Positions 1 through 11,919 of a stretch of DNA of 64,000 nt are shown piece by piece; within the stretch, counting starts at the first letter, position 1; every line of letters begins with the position of its first letter. The notes beneath the pieces are model-generated. The model saw only the letters and a list, made by a program, of their open reading frames with translations. It was not told where the DNA came from and did not search any database. The stretch is from Septoria linicola (Eukaryota; Ascomycota; Dothideomycetes; Mycosphaerellales; Mycosphaerellaceae). Location: contig CP099428.1 in assembly GCA_024114885.1 (NCBI GenBank), positions 868,001 to 932,000 on the forward strand. The letters are read 5' to 3'. Made by a program: the position numbers and the translations under genes.

Positions 1-752
1 GGAAACATCATATCCAGATCATTTCCTATCGACCTCTCGAACCAGAATTACATTTGACGGCCAGATCATGTCGTCGACGTCTAACCCCAAGCATCATGTA
101 ACCCTAAGACGAAAGCTTGGCATTGTTGCCATGTCCCAGGGAAGACATTTGGACAAGCAAGACGAGGGTGAAATGGCTGTGAGAATGGTTCTACTTGTAT
201 CGCGAGATCTCCATCTGCTGCGGCTGAGGACAGATTGGCCTCAGAAGGCCCACGAAGCTGACGTTGTCCCGTACACTGGTCTGGCTGAGCACGTTCTGCC
301 TCTGATTGCGAGCAACGGCATGATGCCAGAAGGTCATGGCGGAGAAGACCTCAACATGCCAACCATGCGCGGCAGTAAATAATGTGCCCAGCATGAGCGA
401 ACGTTCTTGCGCTACGTCTTGGCTCAGCTACCAACTTCAGCATTGCTCTGCTCCCCATCGATGCTGGTAGCTGGTAGCGCTCTCACACTGGTCATGGTGG
501 CATTTCGCGAAGCACGGAATAGTCGAATCCAGTCATGCTGCATTTCGAAGCGATCGTGATCGCTATGCTGAGCATTGACTATTGCTTAATTAGACCGGCA
601 TGACACAGGAGGTCTCGGTGACAGCAAGGTCGTGCAGAGAACAGTACCGTAATTCGACCGCTCTTGGAGCCAGAGTACGATGTCCATGGCAATGCCCTGA
701 TCTATCGCGCAGAGCGCCAGTCAGGACAGCAGGGGCGACGCACGGTCGCCAC
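1..752. other. left-edge stretch without recognisable gene
   Basis: The longest ATG-started frame is about 105 codons (plus strand from 68) and resembles nothing I know. The right end is the 3' flank of the minus-strand CCE1 gene. I see no splice pattern, repeat or RNA gene here. Confidence 0.5.
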
Positions 753-1760
753 TCAAGCCGGTTCCTCAGACAGCATTTCCCGAATGATTCTCTTGTTACC
801 TTCCCATCGCAGATGTGCGATAGCTTGGAGAAGACAATCTGCTAGATCATCCAGCTTGCCACCTGCGATTTTGGTTGCGCTTCGCGAGGTCTGCTCTCGG
901 AAGGCTTGCGCGACATGGGCAGCCTGACCTTTGAACTCAAGATTGACGTTCGTGCCTTCACCAGTGCCCGTCACCCACTTCTTGACAAGGTCGACCTTTT
1001 CCTTCTTCTCGATCTTGAATCGTGGTCGTCGTGACTTCGTATCTGCTGCCGTCACGTCTTTTTGGCTGCTGGCCTCAAACATGTTATCCAGTGGCATCAA
1101 CGACACGTGCTGACCTGACAGCCAGAACTCTGCCACACGTCGTGGTGCAACGGCGTGGACGTCTGGAAAGAAGGCCTTGGCAGGGCCAGAAGCTTTGAGA
1201 GTCTCAAGTGATGCCCAGAGCATACTCTCGAGCATGTTGACGCGAACGGTCCATTCTTGAATTGCTGTAGCGCCACCAGAACGGAAGCGTTGCTGTTCAA
1301 TGAGGATGTCGTCTGGCTTGTGAGATAAGAGACTGGTGACCAGATTGTACGCTGTCTTGGACAACTGTGCTGGCGTGAATGCTGTGGTGTCCAGCTTGCG
1401 CTTGAGCTGCTCGCCGGAGTCCGTAGTAGTGGACTCTGAGGCGAAGTTTTGCAATGGACTGACTTCGGGTGCTGTAGGCTTCAGCAGATCTCGGCGTGTC
1501 CAGCTGCTTACTGTGAACGTGCGTGAGGAATCTTTGATCCTGGACAAAGGCTTTACGTCAACAACGCAGTACGCTAGATTCCTGATGCCCATATCGACAC
1601 TCACGACACGTTGGCCAGTGTTCGGCCTGATGCATCCTAGACCTTGCACCAGAGCTGCCTGCAGCTCAGCCTTCTTGGTTGGAGACGAAGTGCCAGTCAG
1701 GAATGCCCAGTACTTCAATTGCCATACCTTCAGGTGGTCTACATTGCGGATCGCCGCCAT
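753..1760 (-). CDS. CCE1: mitochondrial Holliday-junction resolvase (Cce1/Ydc2 family)
   Basis: Single-exon gene of 335 residues, the usual length for fungal Cce1/Ydc2. The family cuts four-way DNA junctions in mitochondria and is needed for mtDNA segregation. The N-terminus (about residues 8-42) looks like the SAP-like DNA-binding helices of the family. The RNase H-fold core shows the acidic residues expected for metal catalysis: SVDMGIRNLAYC (Asp56), ILIEQQRF (Glu155) and KLDDLADCLLQ (Asp304, Asp305, Asp308). The basic linker at about 240-262 would suit DNA contact. The start at 1760 is an ATG directly before the SAP-like helices. The gene is divergent from the amino-acid transporter at 2244. 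Function is assigned from family motifs; mitochondrial targeting is inferred from the family. Confidence 0.88.
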   Translation of the reverse strand: MAAIRNVDHLKVWQLKYWAFLTGTSSPTKKAELQAALVQGLGCIRPNTGQRVVSVDMGIRNLAYCVVDVKPLSRIKDSSRTFTVSSWTRRDLLKPTAPEVSPLQNFASESTTTDSGEQLKRKLDTTAFTPAQLSKTAYNLVTSLLSHKPDDILIEQQRFRSGGATAIQEWTVRVNMLESMLWASLETLKASGPAKAFFPDVHAVAPRRVAEFWLSGQHVSLMPLDNMFEASSQKDVTAADTKSRRPRFKIEKKEKVDLVKKWVTGTGEGTNVNLEFKGQAAHVAQAFREQTSRSATKIAGGKLDDLADCLLQAIAHLRWEGNKRIIREMLSEEPA

Positions 1761-2243
1761 TTTGCAGTCTAGCAGGGCGTCACTCGGCCGTACATCTCGT
1801 CATCCTTCACGCTGCTGAGATGAAGTTGATGTGAGAGGGACAGACGCGTGGAAGGAGAAGACGCGCCACGCTAGCGATTTTCGGTCCACTTTTAGCCGAA
1901 CGTGCTTGCCATTGGGAGGTAGAGCAGATTCGCTTTCTGCCACATGTAGTACATATGTATTGCGCAGATAGTAGCCGTCTCCCGTCGTGCCGCGCGCGAT
2001 GTGGTAGACTGCAGATAATGGACCAGTCCATGTGATGTCTTTGGTGGCATGTGGCAGTTCTTGGCATCACGCGTAGTGCCGCATGTGTCGTCAATAGCCT
2101 CAGTTTAGCCCGAAGCTTACGTGTTAACGATGCGTGCGTGGTGAATGCCCTGCAAGCGATCGAAGAATACGTCGCTCCACCACAACCACCTTCACCACAT
2201 TCAATGATGCAGTGCTGAGGGAACGTGGACACGATGCTCTGCT
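1761..2243. promoter_or_regulatory. divergent intergenic region CCE1 / transporter
   Basis: A 483-bp region between two divergently transcribed genes, so it must hold both promoters. I see no TATA box or other element I would name. Short frames here lack similarity to known proteins. Confidence 0.5.
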
Positions 2244-3884
2244 ATGGCCCGCGACAACACGCACGACCGAGATGCTGCGCGCAAAGAGGGCAGCACCGAT
2301 GAGATTGCTGGACTGCTGAAGGAGGATCACGATGGTTCGGGGGATGAGGACAGCATCGTCTACGAGAAGCCGCCTTCGCCCGTGAAACAGCACAAACCAG
2401 GACCTCCCAGACGACAGTCGAGCTTTGCGCAGAGCAGACCCAATGGCGAGCCTCGAACGCCGCATCGAGTGCGATTCGATGTCGCCGAACCAGACACGAT
2501 TGGCGAGACCGACTGGATGGAGGATGAGGACTACATGAACGGCCATGCTGCATCGGGAGGGCAGCAGCGCGCACCGCTCCTGACGGGCATCGAGGCGCCG
2601 AGCGTATCGGTGGCAAACGACATCGAATATCTGGAGGAAGACTTGCTGGAGTCTGCCCGGCCGAAAAGTGGCTTGAGCAGTGCTTTCATGAACATGGCCA
2701 ACAGCATCATCGGAGCCGGCATCATCGGGCAGCCTTATGCCTTCAAGCAGGCAGGACTCCTTACCGGCATCGTGCTTTTGATCCTCCTTACTGTCACAGT
2801 AGACTGGACGATACGCTTGATTGTCAAAAACTCCAAGCTGAGTGGAGCCAACTCTTTCCAAGCAACCATGGAGCACTGCTTCGGCAAGTCGGGACTTGTC
2901 GCCATCTCAGTCGCCCAGTGGGCCTTCGCCTTCGGAGGCATGGTCGCCTTTTGTATCATTATCGGAGACACGATACCCAGAGTCTTTGCCTCCGTCTTTC
3001 CTTCTCTGCACAATATTCCAATTATCGGCCTCCTTACGGATCGGAGGGCCATCATTGTGCTTTTCACACTCGGCATCTCATATCCTCTGTCTCTCTACAG
3101 AGACATTGCCATGCTGGCCAAGGCTTCTTCCCTGGCACTTGTCAGCATGATTGTCATCTTGGTGACAGTTCTCGTACAAGGCCCACTCGCACCAGCCGAG
3201 CTCAAAGGGCCGATTAAGTCCAGCTTGATCATCAATCCAGGCGTGGTACAGGCGATAGGCGTCATCTCTTTCGCCTTTGTCTGCCATCACAACAGTCTTT
3301 TGATCTACGGCTCACTGAAGACACCCACGATGGACCGCTTTGCCAAAGTCACACACTGGAGCACTTCGATTTCAATGGTCGCCTGTCTGGTCATGGCGTT
3401 GGCTGGCTATCTGACATTCGGCAGTCTCACGCAAGGCAATGTGCTTAATAACTTCCGCAACGACAATTTCATGGTCAATGTCGCTCGGCTTTGCTTTGGC
3501 CTAAACATGCTTACTACCCTCCCGCTCGAATGCTTCGTCTGCCGAGAGGTCATGACGGAGTACTACTTCCCTACAGAGGCCTTCAACCCGAATCGACACC
3601 TCATGTTTACGACCTCCCTCGTTCTATCAGCCATGGGCATGGCCCTCATCACTTGCGATCTTGGTGTTGTGTTTGAGTTGGTCGGCGCAACAAGTGCTTG
3701 CGCGCTGGCATACATCCTGCCTCCTCTCTGCTTCGTCAAGCTCACGAAGCGCAAAACGTGGGAGACGTATGCAGCATACGTGTGCATTGCATTTGGGTGC
3801 ACAGTCATGAGCATCAGTCTGATCCAGGCAGTGGGCAAAAGCATACGAGGGGACGGCGGGAGCGGGAGTTGTTCTGTAAGTTAG
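2244..3884 (+). CDS. vacuolar-type amino acid transporter (AVT2/SLC38-like, AAAP family)
   Basis: Single-exon 546-residue protein. Residues 1 to about 145 are hydrophilic and probably disordered and cytosolic. From about 150 to 540 there are roughly eleven hydrophobic helices. The first helix carries NSIIGAGIIGQPYAF, the conserved TM1 signature of the amino acid/auxin permease family in which an unwound glycine-rich helix binds substrate. In fungi the AVT members move neutral or basic amino acids across the vacuolar membrane; this one most resembles the AVT2 branch, but the substrate is unknown. The ATG at 2244 is the first in a frame that reads continuously into TM1. The last codons read through a GTAAGT (3876-3881) before the TAG; a 3' intron there is possible but not needed. 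Confidence 0.85.
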   Translation: MARDNTHDRDAARKEGSTDEIAGLLKEDHDGSGDEDSIVYEKPPSPVKQHKPGPPRRQSSFAQSRPNGEPRTPHRVRFDVAEPDTIGETDWMEDEDYMNGHAASGGQQRAPLLTGIEAPSVSVANDIEYLEEDLLESARPKSGLSSAFMNMANSIIGAGIIGQPYAFKQAGLLTGIVLLILLTVTVDWTIRLIVKNSKLSGANSFQATMEHCFGKSGLVAISVAQWAFAFGGMVAFCIIIGDTIPRVFASVFPSLHNIPIIGLLTDRRAIIVLFTLGISYPLSLYRDIAMLAKASSLALVSMIVILVTVLVQGPLAPAELKGPIKSSLIINPGVVQAIGVISFAFVCHHNSLLIYGSLKTPTMDRFAKVTHWSTSISMVACLVMALAGYLTFGSLTQGNVLNNFRNDNFMVNVARLCFGLNMLTTLPLECFVCREVMTEYYFPTEAFNPNRHLMFTTSLVLSAMGMALITCDLGVVFELVGATSACALAYILPPLCFVKLTKRKTWETYAAYVCIAFGCTVMSISLIQAVGKSIRGDGGSGSCSVS

Positions 3885-4768
3885 ACCATAGACATGCAAT
3901 GAGTATCATGTTTGGATGTACAGCCTCTTTCCATTGTGGTACGCTCTCTTGGACACGAGGCCAGACGGGAAGCAAAACGATCGTCACCAATGCCGCAGTC
4001 GTGATTGACGAAGCAGACATGAGAGCGCGATTAGCCTCATCCGCCCTCATCTACGCTGTGCAACTGTCAGGCATCTGCTTAGCAGACGACTTACTGACTG
4101 AGCCAACAACGGCAACAACTGCTTCGAAAGTGCGAGCTCATGATTCGAATATAATGCTTTCGATGGAGAGGCCCAGAGCAAGTGGAAAGGCTGCTCAGGC
4201 AGGACATGGAATGCTTCGAGGAGTGATTGCTGAAGACTGGCCCGGTTTGCTGTTCATCTACTTCACTTTGCCTGCGCCGCGCTACGCCAGCTGGCACTTA
4301 CGATCCCGTTGTACCGTTCCCCCACTGCGATGGTCTGAGCCGGTCTGATCATACAGAGGCAGTTCCCACGTCTCCTTGACCGGCTAATGTCCTCGCGAGC
4401 TTGCAGGCTGTTCTCACCGTCCCCGCGCCATGACGCCTACCACTATACCAACGTAAAGAGCTATAAGATCAATATACACCACTGCATCACAACACTGTAG
4501 GCAATCTTCGATGTCCTAAGTCGCGGAGCGGCGTCATCTGGCAAAGGATGCGCGTCCTTGAGTAGCCGCGCTACTGACGAGCTAACGCCTAGCGTGCATA
4601 TTCAAACGAGCTTTGGTACCTCGCCGCACTCTGAACACGCGCTCGATATGTTCTGCTTTTGCCTCGAATCTCAATCTCAGTCTCGTCGACGCCCTGCCTA
4701 AGAAAAATTGAGTATACAATAACACCTCGAACTCTGATTGTCCACGCACTACTGCTACAACCGCCAAG
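3885..4768. other. gene-free stretch
   Basis: The 3' flank of the transporter and the promoter side of the BTB gene. Frames are short and unrecognised; one plus-strand frame ending at 4348 is a continuation artefact of a frame overlapping the transporter. Confidence 0.45.
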
Positions 4769-5878
4769 ATGGACCAAGCAGCTCAAGTGGCGCTCGAGTC
4801 TGACCTCGCAAAGTGGCAGTCAATCCGGATTCCACATCCAATGTACTCAACCGCGATGCTCTTCGACTCCTCGCTTGTCACGATCACAGTCCGCGGCACT
4901 GGACCCGCTAAACAGTCCCCAAAAACATTCACGCTTCCCAGAGCTGTAATCTGTGCAATGTCCGAGTATCTCAGCACTGCTTTCGTGCGGAAGGATGATC
5001 GCAAAGAGCCACTTGAGACGGAGCTTGACGATGTGTAGCCATGGGTATTCGAAACCTTTGTCTTGTGGGCATACGAACAGCGATTCCGGATGACGAGCTC
5101 GATGCCTCAGATCAGCGAGTCGGCTGACGGAGGCGAAGAAGTCGAAATGGACGTAGACGAGAACTCAAGCAACAACTCCCTGCCTCCTACTTCCTACTTC
5201 CACTACCCAAAAGATCCACCAGAAGACCCCAGCAACCCACTCACATGGCAATACTCAAAGCTCCTCGAAATCTACATCTTCGCAGACAAATACGCATCCC
5301 ACTTCTTCCGCCAAGCAATCTTCGAGATCATACAGCTCCGCTTCGCATGGATGGCGCCAGCAGAGCAGATTGCCGCTGAGGGGACCGTCCAGCCGATGGA
5401 ATCCCCCTGGTCGCGCTACCACATGTACACTCCCTTCGGCACAGATGCCCAAGATCCAAGTGTCGCCTACGCATACGAGAGCCTCCCAAAGACCTCCCCA
5501 CTCCGCCGCTACATTGTCGACCAAATGGTCTGGCAGTCTCTTCGACTCTACAACAAGAACGACCCATCATCTTACCAGCGGGCCATCGAGCGTCTCGACA
5601 GATTCCCAAGCAAGCTCATCGCTGAGATCGCGTTGAACCTGGCCATGAACCTCAACGCAGCAATGTGCAAGACTTGCGAAGATGACGACGGAGTGGTGGA
5701 CGCGACAGACGAGTGGGAAGTGCTTCATGGGCGGCATTGTGGACATGGGATCCGGGAAATGGCACCAGATTGGAGAGGCGTGCATACTTACCATGAGCAT
5801 AAGACGGACCAGGAGAAGGAGGTGTGCGCGAGACGGTATAGGGTTTTGAAGAAGCGGTTGGCGACGAGAGGACTTTGA
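4769..5878 (+). CDS. BTB/POZ-domain protein interrupted by an in-frame TAG
   Basis: Reads as one 370-codon frame with a TAG at codon 90 (5036-5038) inside the BTB fold. Before the TAG comes the BTB N-terminal half, with SSLVTITV, a TFTLPRAVICAMSEYL helix and the usual hydrophilic loop. After it come PWVFETFVLWAYEQ, matching the BTB helix usually written as P-E-x-F-E-x-F-x-x-W-L-Y, then an acidic Ser-rich insert and a C-terminal helical region with Cys-rich patches (MCKTCEDD, HGRHCGHG). Fungal BTB proteins of this size are usually Cul3 adaptor-like or of unknown role. A 54-nt phase-0 intron from a weak GTGCGG donor at 4982 to the TAG itself could remove the stop, but would delete conserved BTB residues. 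The nonsense codon may be real decay, readthrough or an assembly error. Confidence 0.7.
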
Positions 5879-7066
5879 TCGGGAGAAGAGGGGAGAGCGG
5901 AGAGTGGTTTAGATGTAGCGAGTTCGCTGTAGGCATATTTGGTCAGGCTTTCTTTGTTTTCATGGGAGCATGGGGTTGAGATTCGTGTATAATATGAAGC
6001 TTTTGCTTAGTTGCACGATGGAGAAATAAGTGAATGCACGAAAGTCTGCTCTGTTTCTGCGCAATGCCCTTACTTCTCTGCCGCCTACGTGGACTCGAGG
6101 CATAACAAAAGTGCTTCGGTACGCTGAGATGTCTTGTGGAAGTGTCCTGGTCTCATATGTCACGGTATGACTGAGACCATGCCACTTGTCCTCGCATCAG
6201 AATTGGAGCGACTTGTTTTGGGCGTGGTGTTGGAGTCTAGCGTGTGTGTTCAGGTCGTGGCGAGGTCACAAGTCGAAGAGCCTAGGCTCGGCGCGCAATT
6301 TAATGTCGGTTCCTTACTGAGAGTCGTGCACATCTCGGAAACAGGCACTGGTAGTGTTGAGAACAAAGGAGCGCAGATTAGTGTCAGGTACAGCAAGGCT
6401 GCCGCCCTGGACAGGCCAGCCCGTTGTCCTACTGCCATCTTGATGACCACGTGGGAGTTGATCGAAACGTGGCACGGGGCTGGAGACTGACTTGAAGAGC
6501 GTTTGTGGTGAGGTTCCGATTCAACCCCGACAGTAACCTGTTGGAGGATCGACGAGCTCCATCTGTCCTTGATCGGCTGTGCGACTGCGTGCGAACACAG
6601 CCAAGATCGCTTCACGTACCCAGCAGGGAAGCAAGAGGTTGGAACGTTTTGTAGATGGCTCCTGTCCATCGTGAGATGCGATTGATCCTCTAAGACCACA
6701 ATTGACACGAGCGATAGCGTGGCATACTCCAACACAGGCTCGCTCCTGCTAGCACAAGGTTCCAATCATTGCATTCGTCTAGCGCCTAGCGACTTCAATC
6801 CATCGCTGGTGTTATATGCCTGCATCTCGCTATTCGAGTTCACGATGTTGCCAACTTGATCACATTCGAAGCTGTAGCGCGCAGTGCTTCTCTTGTCAGT
6901 CAGGTAAGATAGCACGATCCCGCCTTACGGCTCGATACAGACCATAAATGGTGAGGCACGTTTTCGAGGATAGGAGAATGCAGCTTCGCAGAACTCCGCG
7001 CTATGCAGCAGTCTCTAGGTATGAAAAATGATACGAACTGTACATACGATGGCAGAAATGACTCTC
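5879..7066. other. gene-free stretch between BTB gene and tyrosinase
   Basis: Overlapping frames of 118 (plus) and 171 (minus) codons lie on opposite strands near 6134-6765. Neither has recognisable domains, composition or splice-linked exons, so I do not call them. The rest is 3' flank of both neighbours. Confidence 0.45.
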
Positions 7067-8404
7067 TTACTCGTAAACATAGCAGAGAGGACCATGCGTG
7101 GTACTCATCACTTCGCCGACGGTGATGCTTGGAAATGCCGGCGAGAGGTACATGACACTCTGCGGCGTCACTCGCTCAGCTGGAGGCCCTGTTGCAATCA
7201 TCAGCATAAAACACTTGCAATACTAGCCAATTGCCACACTCACATCCTCTTGACTGTCGCTCTCTGTTGTAAGGCTCAGGAGGAGGCAATGCAAAGGTTC
7301 TGAGATCGTAGTCGATGCTCTGCCAGATGGCCCATACCCGATCTAGTCCAGCATGATGGGTGTAGAACCAAGGATCGCAAGGAGATCCAGGAATATCGTC
7401 CTGCGCTCCACCGACTGCGGTGTGTGGCGTTGGGTGTAGGCCTCCAGGCCACTGCTCGATACGCAGGCCAAAGTCCTTGGCCTCTGTAGTCCTCATCAGC
7501 ATGAATGCTAATTTGCCACCGCCATCGAGCCAACTTACCATCAAATCCAGTGATAGTGTCATATACATTCTCATATGTCAGATTGCCAATGACTGTTCGA
7601 TCGAACTTCCGCTCCAGACATCGAGGATTGTACCCAAGTCCATCAGCCTGGGGATTCTGTGTGCATCCTCCGCCTCCAGCGATCGGTCCAAGGTTTGTGA
7701 CGAAATCTGAGAATGGCCCTCCCACACAGTTACAGCCGTCTGGAGCTGGCGAGCCGTTCGTGCCGAACGAAGTTGGTGAGCCGTCGAACATCGCAGTGAA
7801 CTCGAGATCTTGATAGCCATAAGTCTCGTAGCCCATGTAGGGTAAGCCTAGTTGAGAGTCGCATTAGCCCCAGATTTCTTTTCTTCAGGTCGATGGCAGC
7901 ATACCACCCTGATACCCGCACTCGTTACGAAGCGCCTGCTCATATAGGAAGATGAACCATCTGTGGAACGGCAGGATCCAAGGTGAAAAGTGGACGCGAG
8001 CCTCGCTTGCGATGTGGACCGCCACAAAGTCATCCAGCCGATTCCGTGCACCAGATGCAAAATCTGGAGGAGTCTGCGAAGGCCTATTGTAGAGACACCT
8101 TGTGGCGCGGATATAGTCTTGACGTTCTGCAGGTGACAAGTTTCCCCTACAAAGCATCATTAGCACATGTGGCTGCATGCGACTTCTTCCCATCGATGTA
8201 CCATTCTCTCCGTACTATGACATTGGAGGGATTGCATTGCCCGCTGAACGTCCCTCGCAAGGCCGTCGAGTATTGTGCTTTCACTCTCTCAAGTCCTGCA
8301 CGTGCTCCACCTCCTCTGCCTTGTCTTTCTTCGAGCCCAGGATGGTCTGATGAGGCCCATACAGCAGGAAGTACAGCCAGAACTGCGGCTATTAGAGTAA
8401 GCAT
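7067..8404 (-). CDS. secreted tyrosinase (type-3 copper phenol oxidase)
   Basis: Five exons: 8202-8404, 7905-8146, 7539-7847, 7244-7483, 7067-7188, giving 371 residues. The four introns are 54-57 nt with GT..AG ends and frames that close. The start at 8404 precedes a signal peptide (about residues 1-17, ending PAVWA). Copper A ligands are His112, His120 and His129 (VAVH..RVH..LPFHRW). Copper B ligands are His268, His272 and the HH at 294-295 (GGLHPTPH; FYTHHAGLDRVWAIW). The protein ends soon after the Cu-B domain with LCYVYE, as in short secreted fungal tyrosinases. It should oxidise mono- or diphenols to quinones outside the cell or in the secretory path, for pigment or phenolic detoxification. 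The substrate cannot be read from sequence. Confidence 0.9.
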
Positions 8405-11400
8405 TATCAACAAACAGATATAATGAATGACTGGTGAAGCAAAAGTTCGACTGTACTACCTGTATAGGGTAGCGGAGACAGTCAGACTGGGCTCCTTCGC
8501 GACTTGTAATACTGCTCCATGCCTCCGGCAGAGACCGTGATGAGAACTATTCGATGGAGAAGAGGGTTATGACCGCCAACCTGGACCCCTGTCTTCCCAT
8601 CTAAAGTCGCACGGGTAGGCCAGCCGCTACCGTGGCCGAAGATGGATAGCATGGAGACTGACGCCAGGAACGGCGGCTCTGCTCAGCGTGATCGTCTGCT
8701 ATTGGTTTGGTCCCTGCAGCTTCTGAACTGTCATCGTGAACCATAGCTACCAAGCACATCGAAGAAGCTTTCTCTAGCCGATCTCATTGCGTTCTTTCGA
8801 ATTGTGGAGCAGTACCTCGATCTGAATGCTGCGTCTCAAGAGCAATTATGACACGGAAGTAGGCCGCCATCGAGCGCTCCATTGCGAAGTTTTGAGACGT
8901 GTCAATGCATATTCGCACACAGCATCGCCACGCAAAGCTTCATGGCTTCTAGCATCGCATCGACTTCGTACGGCGTGAGGGAATGTTGTTCCTAAAATTG
9001 TTGACTTCTGCCCTCCTTCTCTCGGCACTGTGATTGGCCGTAGACATAATTTCGGCAGGCATGAGCCTGTCGAAGAGATGTTCAGTCTTCGCTGGGGCAG
9101 TCATCCATGTGAAGCCAAGTTCCCTCTCTCGACGCGCGATATTGTTATTGCGCAGGTTGTTCAAACCTCTGGAATTGAAGTCATTCGCGGTCATTAATAA
9201 TGTGCGTTGTAGCGCGACACTTCATCGCTAGGAAGCCTGCGTTTCGCTGAGCAATAAAGTTGTGAGCGGCACAGAGGTGTGTGATCTCGTACGAGACGGA
9301 TACGCTGACCTGGTGGTGATGCTGGCCAGCCTGTCAGGAGAGGATGTTTGAAGATACGAAGAGGTCTGGGAGGTCTTTGCCAAGTCAATCACGTGCGGTG
9401 TGAGCAGTGATTACCAGCTGTCTCGATGCCTTGCTGATAGACTATTGCTGCGGGCGCTGTATCGACCATAGCCACAGTCAACGGTGTGACCAGATTGATA
9501 GTTTGACGCGTAAGGGGATCTGGATCAGGCCTGCGCAATGTCCGTCTATCTCCCCAGCAGCAGCTTTGTGCTTCGAGCAAGCTGAGACGCCAGATGGACT
9601 GTCTAGAACACAACGTGGTGCATGCAAGAGCTAGGAGGAGATTTGCGGGTAGAAATGGAAGCACTGAAGCAGTGCAACATGTGGTCTCATTAAAAAGTTG
9701 TCCTAGGTATTGGAGTGCAGGAGTTACCGCTGGATAACCAAACGGCTCAACAGCCGCATGCCGTTCTCCTTAGAGCGACCAACCTGTACAGCGTCTGTGC
9801 TGCCGGAGCGACATTACAGTGAACAGCTTGTTGTTAGCCATGGAGACTCTCTGCGGCAGCGTGCTGTCTGCTTCGGTGGCCCAAATCGCCTTGCGCAACA
9901 GCCAGGCACACTCCCGTGCTTTTTGGACTGGGCGTGTTCAGTGGTACACAATGCCCTCGGAACTTATCCTGCGTTAACAGCCTAATCGCTACGCCGAAGA
10001 GTAGCAGGAGTGACGCAAGCGCGCAACGACAACGCTCTCGGTGACTGCGATTCAAGCCTCTGGCTGTGGGAAGGAACATTACTGTCCTTGTCAATATAGA
10101 GCGTGGCCCATATTACTGCCCTGAGCGAAAGAGCTGTCCTCGCAGCCTTGACTGAAATTCCGTCACCAATCACGACTCGAGCTCATAGCAATCAAAGTCG
10201 CTCGTTTTCGAGATCGCTTGCATTAGCGTGAGCGTGCACATTGATCACGTCGCCTCTCCGATACACCCTTTGTGCTTAGAAGATGCGGATAGAGCACCGG
10301 CCGCCTTTTCAGAGAGTACGATCACGGTCTTCGATTGTTGCGTGGCCATCGTATCACAGGGTGTAAAACCGTCTCAATTCCCTCCCCAGGACTTGTGGTG
10401 GCGAACTCGATCCCGACTGCTGTCGGTTGTATGCGATTCGCATACGCACCATATGGCATCTGTGGCATTCATTGTCACTGCGCATGGATTTGTTGAGGAG
10501 ACACATGCCAGCCTGACCATAAATCACGAGCCCGCATTTGGTGGCGATATTGTCAATGGCGTTTGACCGCGCGTATGTGCAACATCTGCGTCGAAACAGG
10601 AATGGCAATTGTGCACAGATCGAGTTCGAGCTGATGATCATGGTACATCAGTGGCTGTCGAATACTCATCAGCTCGTCTATTCAGCAATGGCTCTGCGAA
10701 GACCATCACGGGCTTCGTAGCGAGCCGCATTCTTCATTGAGCGGCCAAACAACCAGATGACATGTCGATCGATATGCGAACACTGCTGAACCATCTCCGC
10801 GAGACATGGGGTCGATACTCTGCAGTACGATCCTTGTAGTGACCAAGGTGACATCTGAGAAGAGCAAGTTGAAACGCTCTGCGATCGCATCGTGGCGCAA
10901 ACGAGCGTGTGCGTGTTCACTGTCCAGCCATCTAGGAGTCTCGCGGAGGATAAAGCCACTGGTTCGCATGAATGTTGCCGCGTGCCCATGGTACATGTGA
11001 CCAGAAACGGTAAGGCGCTCATCTGGCTCGCCAAGCAATTGGTTGACTGCGGGACATCTCATATGCCACGCGCCAGACATGCAGCCACAAAGGAGCTTTA
11101 CGCAGAGAACCTCCAGCGGATCGCAGTGTGGTCCCGATGCAAAACAAGGCCAGATCTCTCGCTATAGCCAACGCCGACCAGACCGTTGGGGGATAGCTTC
11201 AAGCAATTTCAGCCCGTGCAACTGAGCCGAAGACTACACTCCGATAACATCGAGGCTTCTTCAGTGCTCTGCGAGTAGATCACCAAGATCTGAAGAAGTT
11301 ATAGAGACAGAACGTGCAAGCCTCCAATGCAATAGTGTCTCAGGACATCGAAGTGTTCATCCTTAACTGGTGGAAAGCAAGCTGAAATTGATACAGATGA

Positions 11401-11919
11401 CCGTTGAACTCCACCCGATCACGTTTTATCGATCAAGCTCCTGGGTGAAACAGTTGGCAGATCCCTCCTTATGCAGCCATGTGGCCGCAGGTCTCACCTC
11501 AGTCGATAGCCTTACCAGCGGCTATAGCCGTGCCTCTTTGCAACTACAATATTGCAGTAACACACATTCCCATGCCATCATGCCGCTCATGGAGGATCCA
11601 CAAACGTCAGACCGTCCTTGCTCCAAGTTTTTGAGAGTGTGCGGCATCCTTATCGTTTCGCGTACGGTGGTAGTAAGATCGGTACCGCATCATCTACTGT
11701 CTCATTGCCCAATCTTGTCACGGCCGCCGACATACTGTTGCCAATGTCGTCAGTTAATCTTGTAGCCGCGTGCTCGATGCTAAACGAAGCAGTTCTATAA
11801 AGTGTTTGCCCTCGACCACAATCCGTCAAACATCCCCAGCATACTCGCCAGCTTCTCGTGGCTTTCTTCGACTCTTTCCGGCTTTATTTCGTATTTCATC
11901 AATCGTCCAATCAGTCAAC
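8405..11919. other. 3.5-kb stretch without recognisable gene
   Basis: No frame exceeds about 130 codons, none looks like a known domain, and I could not link short frames by plausible splice sites. There are no terminal repeats or transposase motifs I can see. It holds the promoter of the tyrosinase at its left end and that of the secreted repeat protein at its right end. Confidence 0.4.

Noticed and set aside
2124..2876. Minus-strand frame of 250 codons
   Set aside because: Covers the divergent promoter and the antisense of the transporter N-terminus; Arg/Ser-rich shadow.
3876..3922. Possible 3' intron of the amino-acid transporter (GTAAGT to ACAG)
   Set aside because: The family ends soon after the last helix and the downstream frame looks non-coding, so the plain stop at 3882-3884 is preferred.
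4982..5038. 54-nt intron that would splice out the TAG of the BTB gene
   Set aside because: The GTGCGG donor is poor, and the segment aligns without gap to the conserved BTB loop and helix, so it is more likely coding.
6250..6765. Minus-strand frame of 171 codons
   Set aside because: Overlaps a 118-codon frame on the other strand; neither has similarity, signal or splice context that I can see.
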